Below, piece by piece: positions 8,925-17,925 of a DNA stretch of 64,000 bases; position 1 is the stretch's first letter, and the number at the start of each line of letters is the position of its first letter. Below the pieces are notes generated by a model that searched no databases, was not told the DNA's origin, and saw only the letters and a list, made by a program, of their open reading frames with translations. Source of the DNA: Ureibacillus composti (lineage in GTDB: Bacteria; Bacillota; Bacilli; Bacillales_A; Planococcaceae). The stretch is taken from the NCBI GenBank assembly GCA_030348875.1, contig JAUCEP010000002.1:1505001-1569000 (forward strand), given 5' to 3'. Position numbers and translations under genes: made by a program.

Positions 8925-9041
8925 AGTAATTGAGATTATACAGCTTACAAAAGACTACAGATTATGATTTGTAACTTTGTTCCAACCGAAATAACGTGTA
9001 TTTTCAGTAGAAAAAGAAAAAAATTAATGATTTTTAACATG

Positions 9042-9059
9042 TTGGCATACATCTTGCAT
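9042..9059 (+). promoter_or_regulatory. Sigma-54 (-24/-12) promoter 1
   Basis: TTGGCATACATCTTGCAT matches the consensus TTGGCA-N6-TTGCA, with the invariant GG and GC 12 nt apart. It lies 160 nt upstream of the SCP2-like gene. Confidence 0.85.
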
Positions 9060-9109
9060 CTTTTTAATTGAGGCTAGACAAATAATAAGTCGTGAATGAA
9101 TCATCCGTC

Positions 9110-9127
9110 TTGGCATGGATTTTGCAT
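9110..9127 (+). promoter_or_regulatory. Sigma-54 (-24/-12) promoter 2
   Basis: TTGGCATGGATTTTGCAT, a second full match with correct GG-GC spacing, 68 bp downstream of the first and about 95 nt before the SCP2-like start codon. Two tandem -24/-12 elements precede one operon. Confidence 0.85.
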
Positions 9128-9220
9128 TAAATTAAATAGGGCAGAATATCTCTAATCATTTAATTTGAAATGGCGATTTATATTTGTTGCATGCCCGAAA
9201 CAAAGAAGGGGGAGAAATAT

Positions 9221-9613
9221 ATGACAGTAGTAGTTGAAAATCAATGGATTCAACGTTTTACAGAGCTAAATGATTCAAATGAAGAATTAAATGCTCATGG
9301 TAAGTTTTTTACATGTTCTTATCTATTAGATATGGAATCTGTACAAGTTCTAATTGATATGCATGAGGGGAAAGTTAAAAACATTAATTTAGATCCAGGA
9401 CCATTAGATGCTTATGATTTTGCAATTAGAGCGAGTGAGGATACTTGGAAAAAGTTCTCCATGCCAACTCCTCCTCCTATGTATCATGGAATCTGGGCAG
9501 CTAGTTTCCAACGTGATATGAAATTAGAAGGCAACATATTAGTATTGATGCAAAATATTCGTTGTTTAACTACACAATTAGAAATATTACGAGTATCAGG
9601 CATACCAGTTTAA
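9221..9613 (+). CDS. SCP2-like (sterol carrier fold) protein, 130 aa
   Basis: The start is ATG 9221, directly preceded by AGAAGGGGGAG; the frame is open further upstream but has no ribosome site there. The pattern (YDFAIRASEDTWKKF, YHGIWAASFQ, LKLEGNILVLMQNIRCL) fits the SCP2 sterol-binding fold, a hydrophobic-pocket lipid-binding domain often found beside catabolic enzymes for hydrophobic substrates. No catalytic residues are evident. It is the first gene of the sigma-54-driven operon, 20 nt before the hydrolase. A substrate-carrier role is inference. Confidence 0.7.
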   Translation: MTVVVENQWIQRFTELNDSNEELNAHGKFFTCSYLLDMESVQVLIDMHEGKVKNINLDPGPLDAYDFAIRASEDTWKKFSMPTPPPMYHGIWAASFQRDMKLEGNILVLMQNIRCLTTQLEILRVSGIPV

Positions 9614-9633
9614 AATAAGAGGAGGGGTATAGT

Positions 9634-10491
9634 ATGACAAAAGCTAAATTTTCACCTGTATTAGGTAGATACGTAACGATAGATGTTGATGGGGAAGAAT
9701 ATAAAGTATTTTATTTAGAAAATGGGGCAGGACAACCTCTTGTATGTCAACATACAGCGGGATGTCACAATCATCAATGGCGTGGATTATTAGAAGATGA
9801 AGAGATTACTAGTAAATATCGTGTGATTGCATATGATTTACCTCGTCATGGTAAATCAGATCCTCCTTTAAATACAGAATGGTGGAAAGAAGAATATAAA
9901 CTTAGTGCTGAGTTCTTTGTGAAGTTTATTGTTACATTGTGTGATGCACTTGAATTAGAAAACCCAATCTTCATGGGGTCCTCTTTCGGTGGAAATATAG
10001 CTTTACAACTTGCACTTCATCATCCAGATCGATTTGATGCAGTTATTCCGGTTGAAGCAGCAGACTATTCTCCAGGCTTCTATTTAGATTGGTGGCATCA
10101 TCCACATGCGAATGCATCACAGGTATGTGCAAGTGGAGTATGGGATTTAATGGCGCCACAATCACCAGATAAGGATCGTTGGGCAACGTGGTTCTATTAT
10201 TCACAAGGTGCAGAAGCATTTAAAGGCGACTTACATTTTTATTCTGTAGACCATGATCTTCGTGGAAAACTAGAACAAATTCAAGGAGACAAAGTTAAAG
10301 TAATCATGCTTACAGGGACTTACGATTATTTAACAACTACAGAAGATGGTAGACGTACAGCAAGCCAAATCAAAAATGCTGAATTTATTGAAATGGTTGA
10401 TATTGGACATTTCCCAATGAGTGAAAACTATGAGGTATTTAAAAAATATTTAGAACAAGCATTAAATTCAATTCAGGCAGTAAAAGCGTAG
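9634..10491 (+). CDS. Alpha/beta hydrolase, sigma-54-dependent operon
   Basis: 285 aa with the alpha/beta hydrolase layout: oxyanion-hole region (CQHTAGCHNHQW), the VIAYDLPRHGKSDPP strand, nucleophile elbow GSSFGG near residue 112, an acid candidate in LTGTYDYL, and catalytic His in DIGHFPMSE. It has no signal peptide, so it is cytoplasmic. It follows the SCP2-like gene with GAGGAGGGG spacing and is co-transcribed from the -24/-12 promoters. The substrate is unknown; an ester or C-C bond hydrolase in a degradation pathway fits. A strong terminator follows. Confidence 0.85.
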   Translation: MTKAKFSPVLGRYVTIDVDGEEYKVFYLENGAGQPLVCQHTAGCHNHQWRGLLEDEEITSKYRVIAYDLPRHGKSDPPLNTEWWKEEYKLSAEFFVKFIVTLCDALELENPIFMGSSFGGNIALQLALHHPDRFDAVIPVEAADYSPGFYLDWWHHPHANASQVCASGVWDLMAPQSPDKDRWATWFYYSQGAEAFKGDLHFYSVDHDLRGKLEQIQGDKVKVIMLTGTYDYLTTTEDGRRTASQIKNAEFIEMVDIGHFPMSENYEVFKKYLEQALNSIQAVKA

Positions 10492-10554
10492 TTAATATTA
10501 TTTTCTAAACTTTTTAGTAGTAATTCAAGTGATATATAGATTGTAAGAAAATAT

Positions 10555-10589
10555 AACAGGTGGAGAAGGGATTATTTTCTCTACCTGTT
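10555..10589 (+). terminator. Rho-independent terminator after the hydrolase
   Basis: Thirteen-base stem AACAGGTGGAGAA / TTCTCTACCTGTT (one G-U pair), followed by TCAATATATTTT. It separates the hydrolase operon from rpoN. Confidence 0.8.
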
Positions 10590-10655
10590 TCAATATATTT
10601 TAATGAAATTTTCAGATCAAAATATAGTACTAGATACAATTAAAGGAGTATAAAT

Positions 10656-11930
10656 ATGCGGCTTGAATTAAACACCCAAATGGGAACGCAATTAGCGATG
10701 ACACCTCAGTTAAGTCAAGCAATTGGAATTATGAAAATGACATCAGATGAACTTGAGGAATTTTTATATGAAATCCAAATTTCGAATCCTTTAATAGAAA
10801 TGGAGGACTATGGAAATTTTAAAGAAAAGAAAATTAAACGATTACATAACGAGATTAATATTAATAATTTGAATAAAAAAATAGAGGTGAACAAGACAGA
10901 TAGTTTGCTACAAGAGTTCAAGTTAATTGTTGATGATCCAAAGGAATTTAAGCTAATAAAAAAAGTAATTATGAATTTAAATAATAACGGGTATTTACCA
11001 AACGCGTATGATTTTTTAACTCCAGATGAATACGCTTTTATATTAGATTTCTTTAGTTTGAATGGTTATGTAGGATTAGCCACATTAGATTTAAAACATT
11101 TCTTAAAAATTCAATGTCTGAAATTTTATCCTGATGACGAATTACTATTAAATTTAGTCGACCATATTGATTTGATAGCGGAAAAAAAATGGAGGTTTAT
11201 ATTAAAAAAATTCAAAATAACAGATGACATCTTGAGTGAATCTATTAAAAAAATTCAAAATTTGAATCCTAGGCCATATAGCTTTGTAAATGACGAGACT
11301 AACTTTATTCTTCCAGATGTTATTGTTCGTATAAGAAACAAACAAATTATATACACTCTATGTGATTGGTTTTCACCAAATTTAAATATAAATAGGTATA
11401 GTTTAATTAATTTATCCAAAGAAGAAAATAAACAAATTCAAGGTTGGAAAAATGAAGCGAAATGGGTCGTTCAAGCTTTAGAACAACGTAAAAACACGAT
11501 GCGTGATATTATGGAATTTTTAATTAAATATCAGCAGGAAGCTTTTTTAAATGATCTAAGCTATATAAAGCCGCTTACATTGAAAGATGTTTCTAACTAT
11601 ATTGGTAAACATGAATCTACAGTTAGTAGGGCGATAATGAACAAATATATACAAATTAATTCGAATTTATATGCATTTAAAGATTTGTTCACTTCCAAAC
11701 TTGAAGGGAATGCGGGGGAAATCATTTCAAAGGAAAAAATAAAATGGTTATTGAAAGAATTGATAGATAATGAGGATAAATTAGTACCATTATCAGATCA
11801 AAAGTTAGCTACAGTATTAAGTAAGAATGAAAGTATTACTATATCAAGGCGAACAATAACTAAATATAGAGAAGAATTGCAAATAGCTCCTTCTTCTAAA
11901 AGGAAATCACTAAAAATTATTAACAATTAA
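10656..11930 (+). CDS. rpoN: RNA polymerase sigma-54 factor
   Basis: 424 aa, the size of Bacillus SigL. Region I is intact (QLAMTPQLSQAIGIMKMTSD ... SNPLIEME). The core-binding middle region is diverged. The HTH HESTVSRAI lies near residue 318, and the C-terminal RpoN box SRRTITKYREEL is well conserved. ATG with AAAGGAG. It lies immediately after an operon with -24/-12 promoters and its cognate activator, an unusual arrangement; sigL usually sits elsewhere in Bacillales. Whether it is the only sigma-54 of the genome or a dedicated second copy cannot be told from the window. The coding sequence is AT- and Lys/Asn-rich. Confidence 0.92.
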   Translation: MRLELNTQMGTQLAMTPQLSQAIGIMKMTSDELEEFLYEIQISNPLIEMEDYGNFKEKKIKRLHNEININNLNKKIEVNKTDSLLQEFKLIVDDPKEFKLIKKVIMNLNNNGYLPNAYDFLTPDEYAFILDFFSLNGYVGLATLDLKHFLKIQCLKFYPDDELLLNLVDHIDLIAEKKWRFILKKFKITDDILSESIKKIQNLNPRPYSFVNDETNFILPDVIVRIRNKQIIYTLCDWFSPNLNINRYSLINLSKEENKQIQGWKNEAKWVVQALEQRKNTMRDIMEFLIKYQQEAFLNDLSYIKPLTLKDVSNYIGKHESTVSRAIMNKYIQINSNLYAFKDLFTSKLEGNAGEIISKEKIKWLLKELIDNEDKLVPLSDQKLATVLSKNESITISRRTITKYREELQIAPSSKRKSLKIINN

Positions 11931-12519
11931 TATACAGATATATCCATATGACAATTATGACTAAAATAAATATACTTATAAAAACCTGGGGAAATCATGC
12001 AACCATTAAAAGTACCTATTTTCTTTATAGGGACTGGTTGTATGGTACTTCCTTTTAGAAAAGGACACTATAGCTTTGAAATCTTCAGAGATTAATACTC
12101 TTTAAAGATTTTACGTTCCTACCATATCTTGTAAAGTAGAGAAATTAGAGTTCACTTTATTAGGAAAGCCAAAATTTGAAAGTAAACCTTAAGCCCTCTT
12201 AACTCTGATTAGGATAGAAATCGACCAGCAACTAATAAAATAGTTGCTGGTTTTTTATTTAAGCTAATAAAAGATGAGGTTTTTATGATTGAGTAGATGT
12301 CTTAGTTATTCAATCATAGGGCGTAAAACACAATTGTTACTGTTGTAAACCAAAAATTACGAAGTATTTTAATTTACCAAAAGATGATATAACCTAAAGG
12401 CAGAATAAACGATCCAAAGCTTCCTTCATATGTACGATTGGCTTCAAGGGGCATCTGTCTTTACACCACATAATTTTGCAATACTGACTATATGAGAGAG
12501 AAGCGGTTTAACAAAATTC
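11931..12519. other. Gene-poor gap between rpoN and the ger operon
   Basis: Contains a 32-codon ATG frame at 11997-12095 with only a weak ribosome site (CTGGGG), a strong terminator at 12225-12250, and short open stretches near 12325-12480 that look like decayed coding sequence. I recognise no family in any of these and do not call a gene. Confidence 0.5.
12225..12258 (+). terminator. Rho-independent terminator downstream of rpoN
   Basis: Perfect ten-base stem CCAGCAACTA / TAGTTGCTGG with a 6-nt loop, followed by TTTTTTATTT. Confidence 0.85.
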
Positions 12520-12550
12520 TGAATAAAAATAACACAATTTTGAAATACTC
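12520..12550 (+). promoter_or_regulatory. Candidate sigma-G promoter of the ger operon
   Basis: TGAATA at 12520-12525, 17 nt, then AAATACTC at 12543. This resembles the forespore sigma-G pattern (TGAATA and CATACTA-like boxes) and lies 30-60 nt before the first ger gene. GerA-type operons are normally sigma-G controlled. The match is by eye only. Confidence 0.45.
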
Positions 12551-12580
12551 ACGTTGATAACGTTTTGAGAGGAGTTAATT

Positions 12581-13945
12581 ATGTACATAAACAAAAATTT
12601 GTCTGAAAATATTAAGGGTAGATTAGATGATTGTGATGATTTGGTAACTAGGACATTTCCAGAGTTAGAAATTGAGGTATTATTTTTCGGGCATTTAGTA
12701 GGCGAGGAGGAATTGAAAAATAATATTGTACAACCATTTTCAAATATAAATAGCGATGAAGTGAAAAATATATTAAGAAGAAAAGAATTTAAACAAGAAG
12801 AAGATATTAACTCAATGGTTAGTGGGATTCTGGAAGGAAAAGCATTAGTCATTTTTAAAAATTCACTAGCATATGTAGTTGATATTTATGTTCCAAAAAC
12901 AAGAAGTGTTTCAGCTGCAGAAATTGAAACTGTAATTGTAGGACCTAAAGAAGCTTTTATAGAAGACGTTGGAACTAACTTATCTATGATTAGGAGAAGA
13001 ATAAAATCAGACCGTTTAAAGGTCCTTAGTTATAAAATAGGCACGTTAACTCAAACGAAAATGTATTTATTATATATTGAGGGTATTACCTCCTCTGTGT
13101 TAGTTAAAGAATTGCAAGAAAGAATCAATGACATTGACATAAAAGGGATTAATGATTTAAATCAACTAATACAATACTTAGACAGGAAGCCTCTTTCTAT
13201 TTTTCCACAATATTTTACGACAGAGCGTCCAGATGTTTCAACATCAAAGTTGCTTGAGGGAAGAGTTATTTGTTTGTTAGATGGTAGTCCCTATTCATTA
13301 TCAACCCCTACTAGTTTTTTTGAATTTTTTCAATCTCCAGATGATTACAACCAAAGATGGCTACTTGGTACTCTATCCAGGGCATTAAGATTTGCTGCAT
13401 TAGTAATAACATTATTTGCTTCTGCATTCTATGTAGCAGTATCTATGTTTCAATATGAGATTATTCCTGTTAAATTACTGCATGAGTTTATTAAATCAAG
13501 AAGTAACGTGCCATTTAACCCACTAATTGAGGCATTAATTATTGAGAGTATTATTGAGTTGTTAAGAGAAGCAGGAGCAAGACTACCGTCTAAAATAGGA
13601 CAAACAATTGGTATAGTTGGAGGTATAGTTATTGGTACTGCTGCAGTAGAGGCTGGTTTTACGAGTAATATACTAATTATAGTTGTTTCTATATCTGCTA
13701 TATCTTCTTTTGTAGTTCCACATATTATAATGACCGCTTCTTTAAGGATTGCTCGATTTATTTTTATTATTCTTGCATCAATAGCGGGATTCTTTGGAAT
13801 AATTTTCGGATTCATAATTTTATTAATTCATCTTTGCAGTTTAAAAAATATGGGGGAGTATTATCTTAAACCTATAGCACCATTATCTTTGAAGGACATA
13901 AAAGATACTATTATTCGTGCTCCTTATCAGTTCTTTAAGAAATAA
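12581..13945 (+). CDS. Spore germination protein, GerA family A subunit
   Basis: 454 aa with the GerAA/GerKA architecture: a hydrophilic N-terminal ~250 residues (TVIVGPKEAFIEDVGTNLSM; IRRRIKSDRLK) followed by a membrane domain with about five segments from residue ~265. Family motifs include ERPDVSTSKLLEGRV and EALIIESIIELLREAGARLP. It is part of a germinant receptor in the spore inner membrane. GAGAGGAG precedes the ATG. First gene of a three-gene A-B-C operon. The germinant is not predictable from sequence. Confidence 0.93.
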   Translation: MYINKNLSENIKGRLDDCDDLVTRTFPELEIEVLFFGHLVGEEELKNNIVQPFSNINSDEVKNILRRKEFKQEEDINSMVSGILEGKALVIFKNSLAYVVDIYVPKTRSVSAAEIETVIVGPKEAFIEDVGTNLSMIRRRIKSDRLKVLSYKIGTLTQTKMYLLYIEGITSSVLVKELQERINDIDIKGINDLNQLIQYLDRKPLSIFPQYFTTERPDVSTSKLLEGRVICLLDGSPYSLSTPTSFFEFFQSPDDYNQRWLLGTLSRALRFAALVITLFASAFYVAVSMFQYEIIPVKLLHEFIKSRSNVPFNPLIEALIIESIIELLREAGARLPSKIGQTIGIVGGIVIGTAAVEAGFTSNILIIVVSISAISSFVVPHIIMTASLRIARFIFIILASIAGFFGIIFGFIILLIHLCSLKNMGEYYLKPIAPLSLKDIKDTIIRAPYQFFKK

Positions 13946-13964
13946 GTTAAGGAGGAGCCTAAAT

Positions 13965-15044
13965 ATGCAAAATGAAAAATTTAAACCGTTCTATTTATTT
14001 TTTATTACCTATATGACTCAAATGGGTATAGTGTTCTTTAGCTTACCAAATATTATAGCCAATCATTTTGGATATAACGGTTGGATAATGATTATACCTA
14101 TTTCAGTTGTTGTTTTGATTCATATTGGATTGATTGCTACAATTTATAGTTTTAATAAAGGTGAGTCGATTTTTCAAACAATTGAGAGTTTAAATTCAAA
14201 GGCAAAGATGATACTAATGCCTTTATATATTTCTTTAAGCATATTCTGGTCAATTCTTTCGGTTACAATCGCAAAACACTATGTACATGTTATGAAGTTT
14301 TTATATTTTCCTCAAACTGATATACAGTGGTTTGTACTGTTAACATTAATTCTTACTTTTTACCTTGTTACAAGAGGAATTATAACAATAGCCCATATCT
14401 CTACTATATTTTTCTTTTTATCTGCACCAATAATATTTCTTTTCTTGTATTTTGTTCCTGACTTCTCTTTTTTGCAATTTTCTACATTTTTGTTTAATGA
14501 AAATAAGGACTTTTATGGAGGAATTATCGAATTATATACTGCATTTCTAGGGTTTGAAGTAATACTATTTATGTTCCCGTACATAAGTAAAGAGAAAAGC
14601 GGTTTTAAATATGTTTTTTGGGGTCACTTATACACTTCCTTTGTATATTTTATTGTTACTATAATTTGTTATGGATTTAACAGTATACAACAATTAACTC
14701 GTGTAGTTTACCCAATAGTAAATTTAGTGAAATATATAGAATTCGACTTTATTGAACGATTGGACTCTATAATTTTTATATTATTTTATTTAAAGGTGTT
14801 AATTACTATTACGATGTATGTCTGGATTAGTTTAATTACTTTAAAAAGGGTGGTTAAATGGAGTGATAATCTTATTGTTTTTCTATTATTGGGAGTTGGA
14901 TATTTATCAACACTCGCTTTTGTAACAAAAAAAGAATTAATATTTTTGTTATCTGCCTTAACAAAAGTTCAATTGTTAATATCAGTCTTCTTACCACTAT
15001 TATTATTGATTATTACTTTTAAAAAAAGGAGAAGTAATGACTAG
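13965..15044 (+). CDS. Spore germination protein, GerB family B subunit (amino-acid-transporter-like)
   Basis: 359 aa from ATG 13965, which has AAGGAGGA eight nt upstream; the longer open frame beginning inside gerA lacks a ribosome site. About ten membrane segments with the APC-superfamily-like GerAB fold (YITYMTQMGIVFFSLPNII at the N-terminus). It is thought to be the germinant-binding subunit. It overlaps the lipoprotein gene by 8 nt. Confidence 0.92.
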   Translation: MQNEKFKPFYLFFITYMTQMGIVFFSLPNIIANHFGYNGWIMIIPISVVVLIHIGLIATIYSFNKGESIFQTIESLNSKAKMILMPLYISLSIFWSILSVTIAKHYVHVMKFLYFPQTDIQWFVLLTLILTFYLVTRGIITIAHISTIFFFLSAPIIFLFLYFVPDFSFLQFSTFLFNENKDFYGGIIELYTAFLGFEVILFMFPYISKEKSGFKYVFWGHLYTSFVYFIVTIICYGFNSIQQLTRVVYPIVNLVKYIEFDFIERLDSIIFILFYLKVLITITMYVWISLITLKRVVKWSDNLIVFLLLGVGYLSTLAFVTKKELIFLLSALTKVQLLISVFLPLLLLIITFKKRRSND

Positions 15045-16122
15045 AATTTTAATGATTATTCTAATCTTGTTGATGCAATCGGGATGTAAGGACCAAAAAA
15101 TTGTAGAGGAGTTAGGATTTATTCATACAATAGGTTATGAGTCAATTGAGGAAGGAGAGGATATAGGAAAACTTAAAGTAACCGTCTCATTTCCAGTAGC
15201 AGAAACCTTAAAACAGCAAACAAACACTATTGTTGTTGATACTCCAAGGGAATCAATGATATTTTTGAACCAAAAGACAAATAAAAATCTAGTTTTGGGT
15301 CAAGTAAGGAGTATTCTAATTGGAGAGAAACTTGCAGAAAAAGGAGTATGGGATTTAATCGATACATTCTATCGTGATCCAGTTTTAAGACCAACTGTAA
15401 AACTGTCTATTGTAAAAAGCAGCCCACAACAAATGCTTTCTAAAGACTATCCAAATTATCAAATGGTTGATACTGTTATCGAAGAGCTTTTGACAAAAGA
15501 AGCAAGGTTAAATACCATTCCTGAAATGGATATACATAAGTTTGCGAAAGATTACCTAGATGACGCTATTGATCCTATTGCTCCAATTATTTTACAATCT
15601 GAAGATGGAATAATGTCGGAAGGTATTGGATTATTTAGTAATGATCAGTTAAAAGCATTCTTACCAAAAATAAAAGCAAGTGTTTTCTTTCTTTTAACTG
15701 GTGAGTTTAAAGAGGGCAATTTATTAATTAAAATTAATAAAGAAGAGAAAGTATTATTTAGTTTTTTAAAGAATAAAAGAAGTATAAAGGTTGGATTAAA
15801 TAATAATGAAGATATAGATGTGAATTTGTCAATTGATCTCAAAGGGTTTTTACTAGAATACCAAGGGGAAAAAGATATTAATAATGAGAAACAAATAGCA
15901 GAGGTGGAGGGAGATATTCAAGAATATTTAGAAAACGAAATAAACGAAATATTAGAAATTATGAAGGAGCATCAAATAGATAATCTCGGTTTAGGAAAGT
16001 ATATAAAAAGAAAAATGGATTATCAGACATGGAAAAACCTAGACTGGCCTAAGTCAATTGATCGAGTAAACATTAACCCTACTGTAACCGTGACCATAAT
16101 AGATACAGGATTGATTAAATAA
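15037..16122 (+). CDS. Spore germination lipoprotein, GerC family C subunit
   Basis: 361 aa, ATG overlapping the end of the B-subunit gene. A short signal peptide ends in the lipobox LMQSGC, so the mature protein is lipid-anchored. Family features include GFIHTIGYESIEE near the N-terminus, VLGQVRSILIGEKLAEKG, and the C-terminal beta-sheet domain (EILEIMKEHQIDNLGLGKYI). Third member of the receptor operon. No strong terminator follows; IS3 debris begins within about 60 nt. Confidence 0.92.
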   Translation: MTRILMIILILLMQSGCKDQKIVEELGFIHTIGYESIEEGEDIGKLKVTVSFPVAETLKQQTNTIVVDTPRESMIFLNQKTNKNLVLGQVRSILIGEKLAEKGVWDLIDTFYRDPVLRPTVKLSIVKSSPQQMLSKDYPNYQMVDTVIEELLTKEARLNTIPEMDIHKFAKDYLDDAIDPIAPIILQSEDGIMSEGIGLFSNDQLKAFLPKIKASVFFLLTGEFKEGNLLIKINKEEKVLFSFLKNKRSIKVGLNNNEDIDVNLSIDLKGFLLEYQGEKDINNEKQIAEVEGDIQEYLENEINEILEIMKEHQIDNLGLGKYIKRKMDYQTWKNLDWPKSIDRVNINPTVTVTIIDTGLIK

Positions 16123-16177
16123 AGAGGAGCATCTACCTTAGGTAGTGATCCATTAAATTAGGGTTTTTATTATGCAG

Positions 16178-16697
16178 CTAATTAGCTGGCATATATTTTC
16201 GGTAATTTAACGAAATCATGCTGTCCAGTTTATGTTTAATACGAACATTATTATAATAATAGATATACTCTTTTATTTTCATTTGTAATGAAAGAGATTA
16301 TTTGTTCTCCATAATACATTTCCTGTTTTAGTAAGCTAAAGAAGTTCTCCATGACCGCATTGTCTGCGCATGTTGCTTTACGAGACATGCTCTGAAAAAT
16401 CCTGTTCTGGCTTAATGTTTTCACCCACGTAATGTGTTGATAGTGCCATCCTTGATCGGAATGAATTGTTGTCCGATATTCAGCATGTTTCTGAATGATT
16501 GGAAGTAATCCTAGTTTTTTCATAATTTGTTGAACTTTTTTATGATTAATTGTGTATCCTAGCGCTCTTAATTCCGCATGAATTCGACGATAGCCATATC
16601 TACCTTCATGCTTTTCAAAGGTTTCTAAAATCAAATCCCATAAAGGAATTAAATAAGAAGCCACAAGATGGAGAATTATAAAATAATAGTATGTCAA
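16178..16697 (-). pseudogene. IS3-family (IS150-like) transposase OrfB remnant
   Basis: On the minus strand: GRYGYRRIHAELRALGYTIN, HKKVQQIMKKLGL, then an internal deletion joining directly to HSDQGWHYQ (the second-Asp region of the rve domain) and NAVMENFFSLLKQEMYYGE (catalytic Glu region). A frameshift follows, then EYIYYYNNVRIKHKLDS and ISLNYRKYMPAN to a stop at 16178. The first catalytic Asp region is lost in the deletion and OrfA is absent, so the element is dead. Confidence 0.88.
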
Positions 16698-16800
16698 CCG
16701 TATTTAATTAATTTTCAAGGATATTTGGTACCAAAGTTTAATATTCGTTATTCCACAAAAAGGTCAACCAGAAATATCTGGTTAACCTTATATTACGATC

Positions 16801-16846
16801 AGGCGCCATTCTTGAACAATTGGCGCTTTTTTTTCTTTTAAGGGCA
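16801..16846 (+). repeat. Dispersed GGGCGC hairpin element
   Basis: AGGCGCCATTCTTGAA with right arm CAATTGGCGCTT, an eight-T run, then CTTTTAAGGGCA: one of the better-preserved copies. A separate hairpin (AGGTCAACCAGA / TCTGGTTAACCT, 16761-16788) lies just upstream. Confidence 0.75.
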
Positions 16847-17040
16847 ATATTGTGGAGGATAAAATTGTATAACAATTGAAGGATAATATTTAATTGAAGA
16901 ATAGTTACATAAGGAAAAGTTATGTTTATTAATAATTAATTTAAGATTTACTTATGGTTGTATAGGTGTAAAATTGGTAATATAAGGTTGATATGAACCT
17001 TCTTATTGAAGTAATCTAAAATCGAAATGAGGGATAATAA

Positions 17041-17817
17041 ATGGGGATTGATTTTCATAATAAGATTAATCGTCATACTTATTCAACACGAAAAGCAGAT
17101 GATTCTTGGGTTAATGCAATAAAAGAACTAGTACAGTTCGACAATATCTCTAAGAGCTTGGATATAGGATGTGGTGGAGGTATTTATACGAAAGCTCTAT
17201 CTGAAATGGGAGTACCTTCAGTTACGGGTGTCGATTTTTCCGAAGAAATATTGAAAGGTGCAAGAGATAATTGTAGTGAATATCAAAGTATATCGTTTAA
17301 GCTCGGTGATGCTCTAAATACGGGCTTAAAAAGCAACAGTTACGATTTACTTCTTGAAAGGGCATTGATACATCATATAAATGATTTGCAAAAATGTTTT
17401 GAAGAGGCTTATCGAATATTAAAGGACAATGGAGTTTATATTATTCAAGACCGTACACCAGAAGATTGCTTATTAAAAGGTAGCGACAGCCATATTAGAG
17501 GATATTTCTTTGAACAATTTCCAAAACTGATTGAGAAAGAGACTAAACGCAGATACGATAGCCAATTTGTAATAAAAACACTTACAGAGGTTGGTTTTAA
17601 AGAAATTCAAGAAGTAAAGCTATGGGAAACAAGAAAAGTGTATAAAAATAAAAAGGAATTACTAAAAGACCTGAGTGAGAGAACAGGAAGAAGTATTTTA
17701 CACGAATTGGATGATGAAGAACTAAAAATCCTGATTAATTATATAGATAAAGCAATTTTAAATGAAAATAATATTGTGGAAAAAGATAGATGGGCAATTT
17801 GGAAAGTCATTAAATAA
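17041..17817 (+). CDS. Class I SAM-dependent methyltransferase
   Basis: 258 aa. SAM-binding motif I LDIGCGGGIYTKAL near residues 46-59, acidic motif II in VTGVDFSEEIL, and the post-motif region AYRILKDNGVYIIQDRTPED. It resembles small-molecule (UbiE/Methyltransf_11-type) enzymes; the substrate is unknown. ATG preceded by GAGGGATAATA. The gene is monocistronic and lies between two IS3 remnants, which suggests acquired DNA. A stem (TTGATAAATTT / AAATTTTATCAA, 17825-17863) may terminate it. Confidence 0.85.
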   Translation: MGIDFHNKINRHTYSTRKADDSWVNAIKELVQFDNISKSLDIGCGGGIYTKALSEMGVPSVTGVDFSEEILKGARDNCSEYQSISFKLGDALNTGLKSNSYDLLLERALIHHINDLQKCFEEAYRILKDNGVYIIQDRTPEDCLLKGSDSHIRGYFFEQFPKLIEKETKRRYDSQFVIKTLTEVGFKEIQEVKLWETRKVYKNKKELLKDLSERTGRSILHELDDEELKILINYIDKAILNENNIVEKDRWAIWKVIK

Positions 17818-17894
17818 TTTGGGCTTGATAAATTTTTATATTGTTTTAATCAAATTTTATCAACTTATAGAACTTAATTGTTATTCCACAATCA

Positions 17895-17924
17895 GGGCGG
17901 GATTCTGAAATAAGAATCACGCTC
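17895..17924 (+). repeat. Dispersed GGGCGC hairpin element, left part
   Basis: GGGCGGGATTCTGAAATAAG with right arm GAATCACGCTC. The tail is replaced by IS3 remnant sequence starting at about 17926, so an insertion or rearrangement may have cut this copy. Confidence 0.65.
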
Positions 17925-17925
17925 A

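Larger units (their letters stand above)
8625..8946 (+). repeat. Imperfect tandem duplication of the activator 3' end and its downstream region
   Basis: Two diverged copies, 8625-8768 and 8801-8946. Each runs from GATGGAAATCGAA through the HTH-coding sequence, AATCTATAAATGTATC and GTTCGGACAATG, to AAGTAATTGA/TAGTAATTGA. The second copy has frameshifts and stops in the HTH sequence, so it is non-coding. The unit includes a TGTTC-N3-GAACA-type dyad, which is therefore also duplicated. Confidence 0.85.

Noticed and set aside
8912-9127. Phage or integrated-element attachment site near the duplicated segment
   Set aside because: The direct repeats are explained by duplication of the activator gene end; no integrase or tRNA gene is near.
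11997-12095. 32-codon ORF after rpoN
   Set aside because: Weak ribosome site and no recognisable features; indistinguishable from chance in AT-rich sequence.
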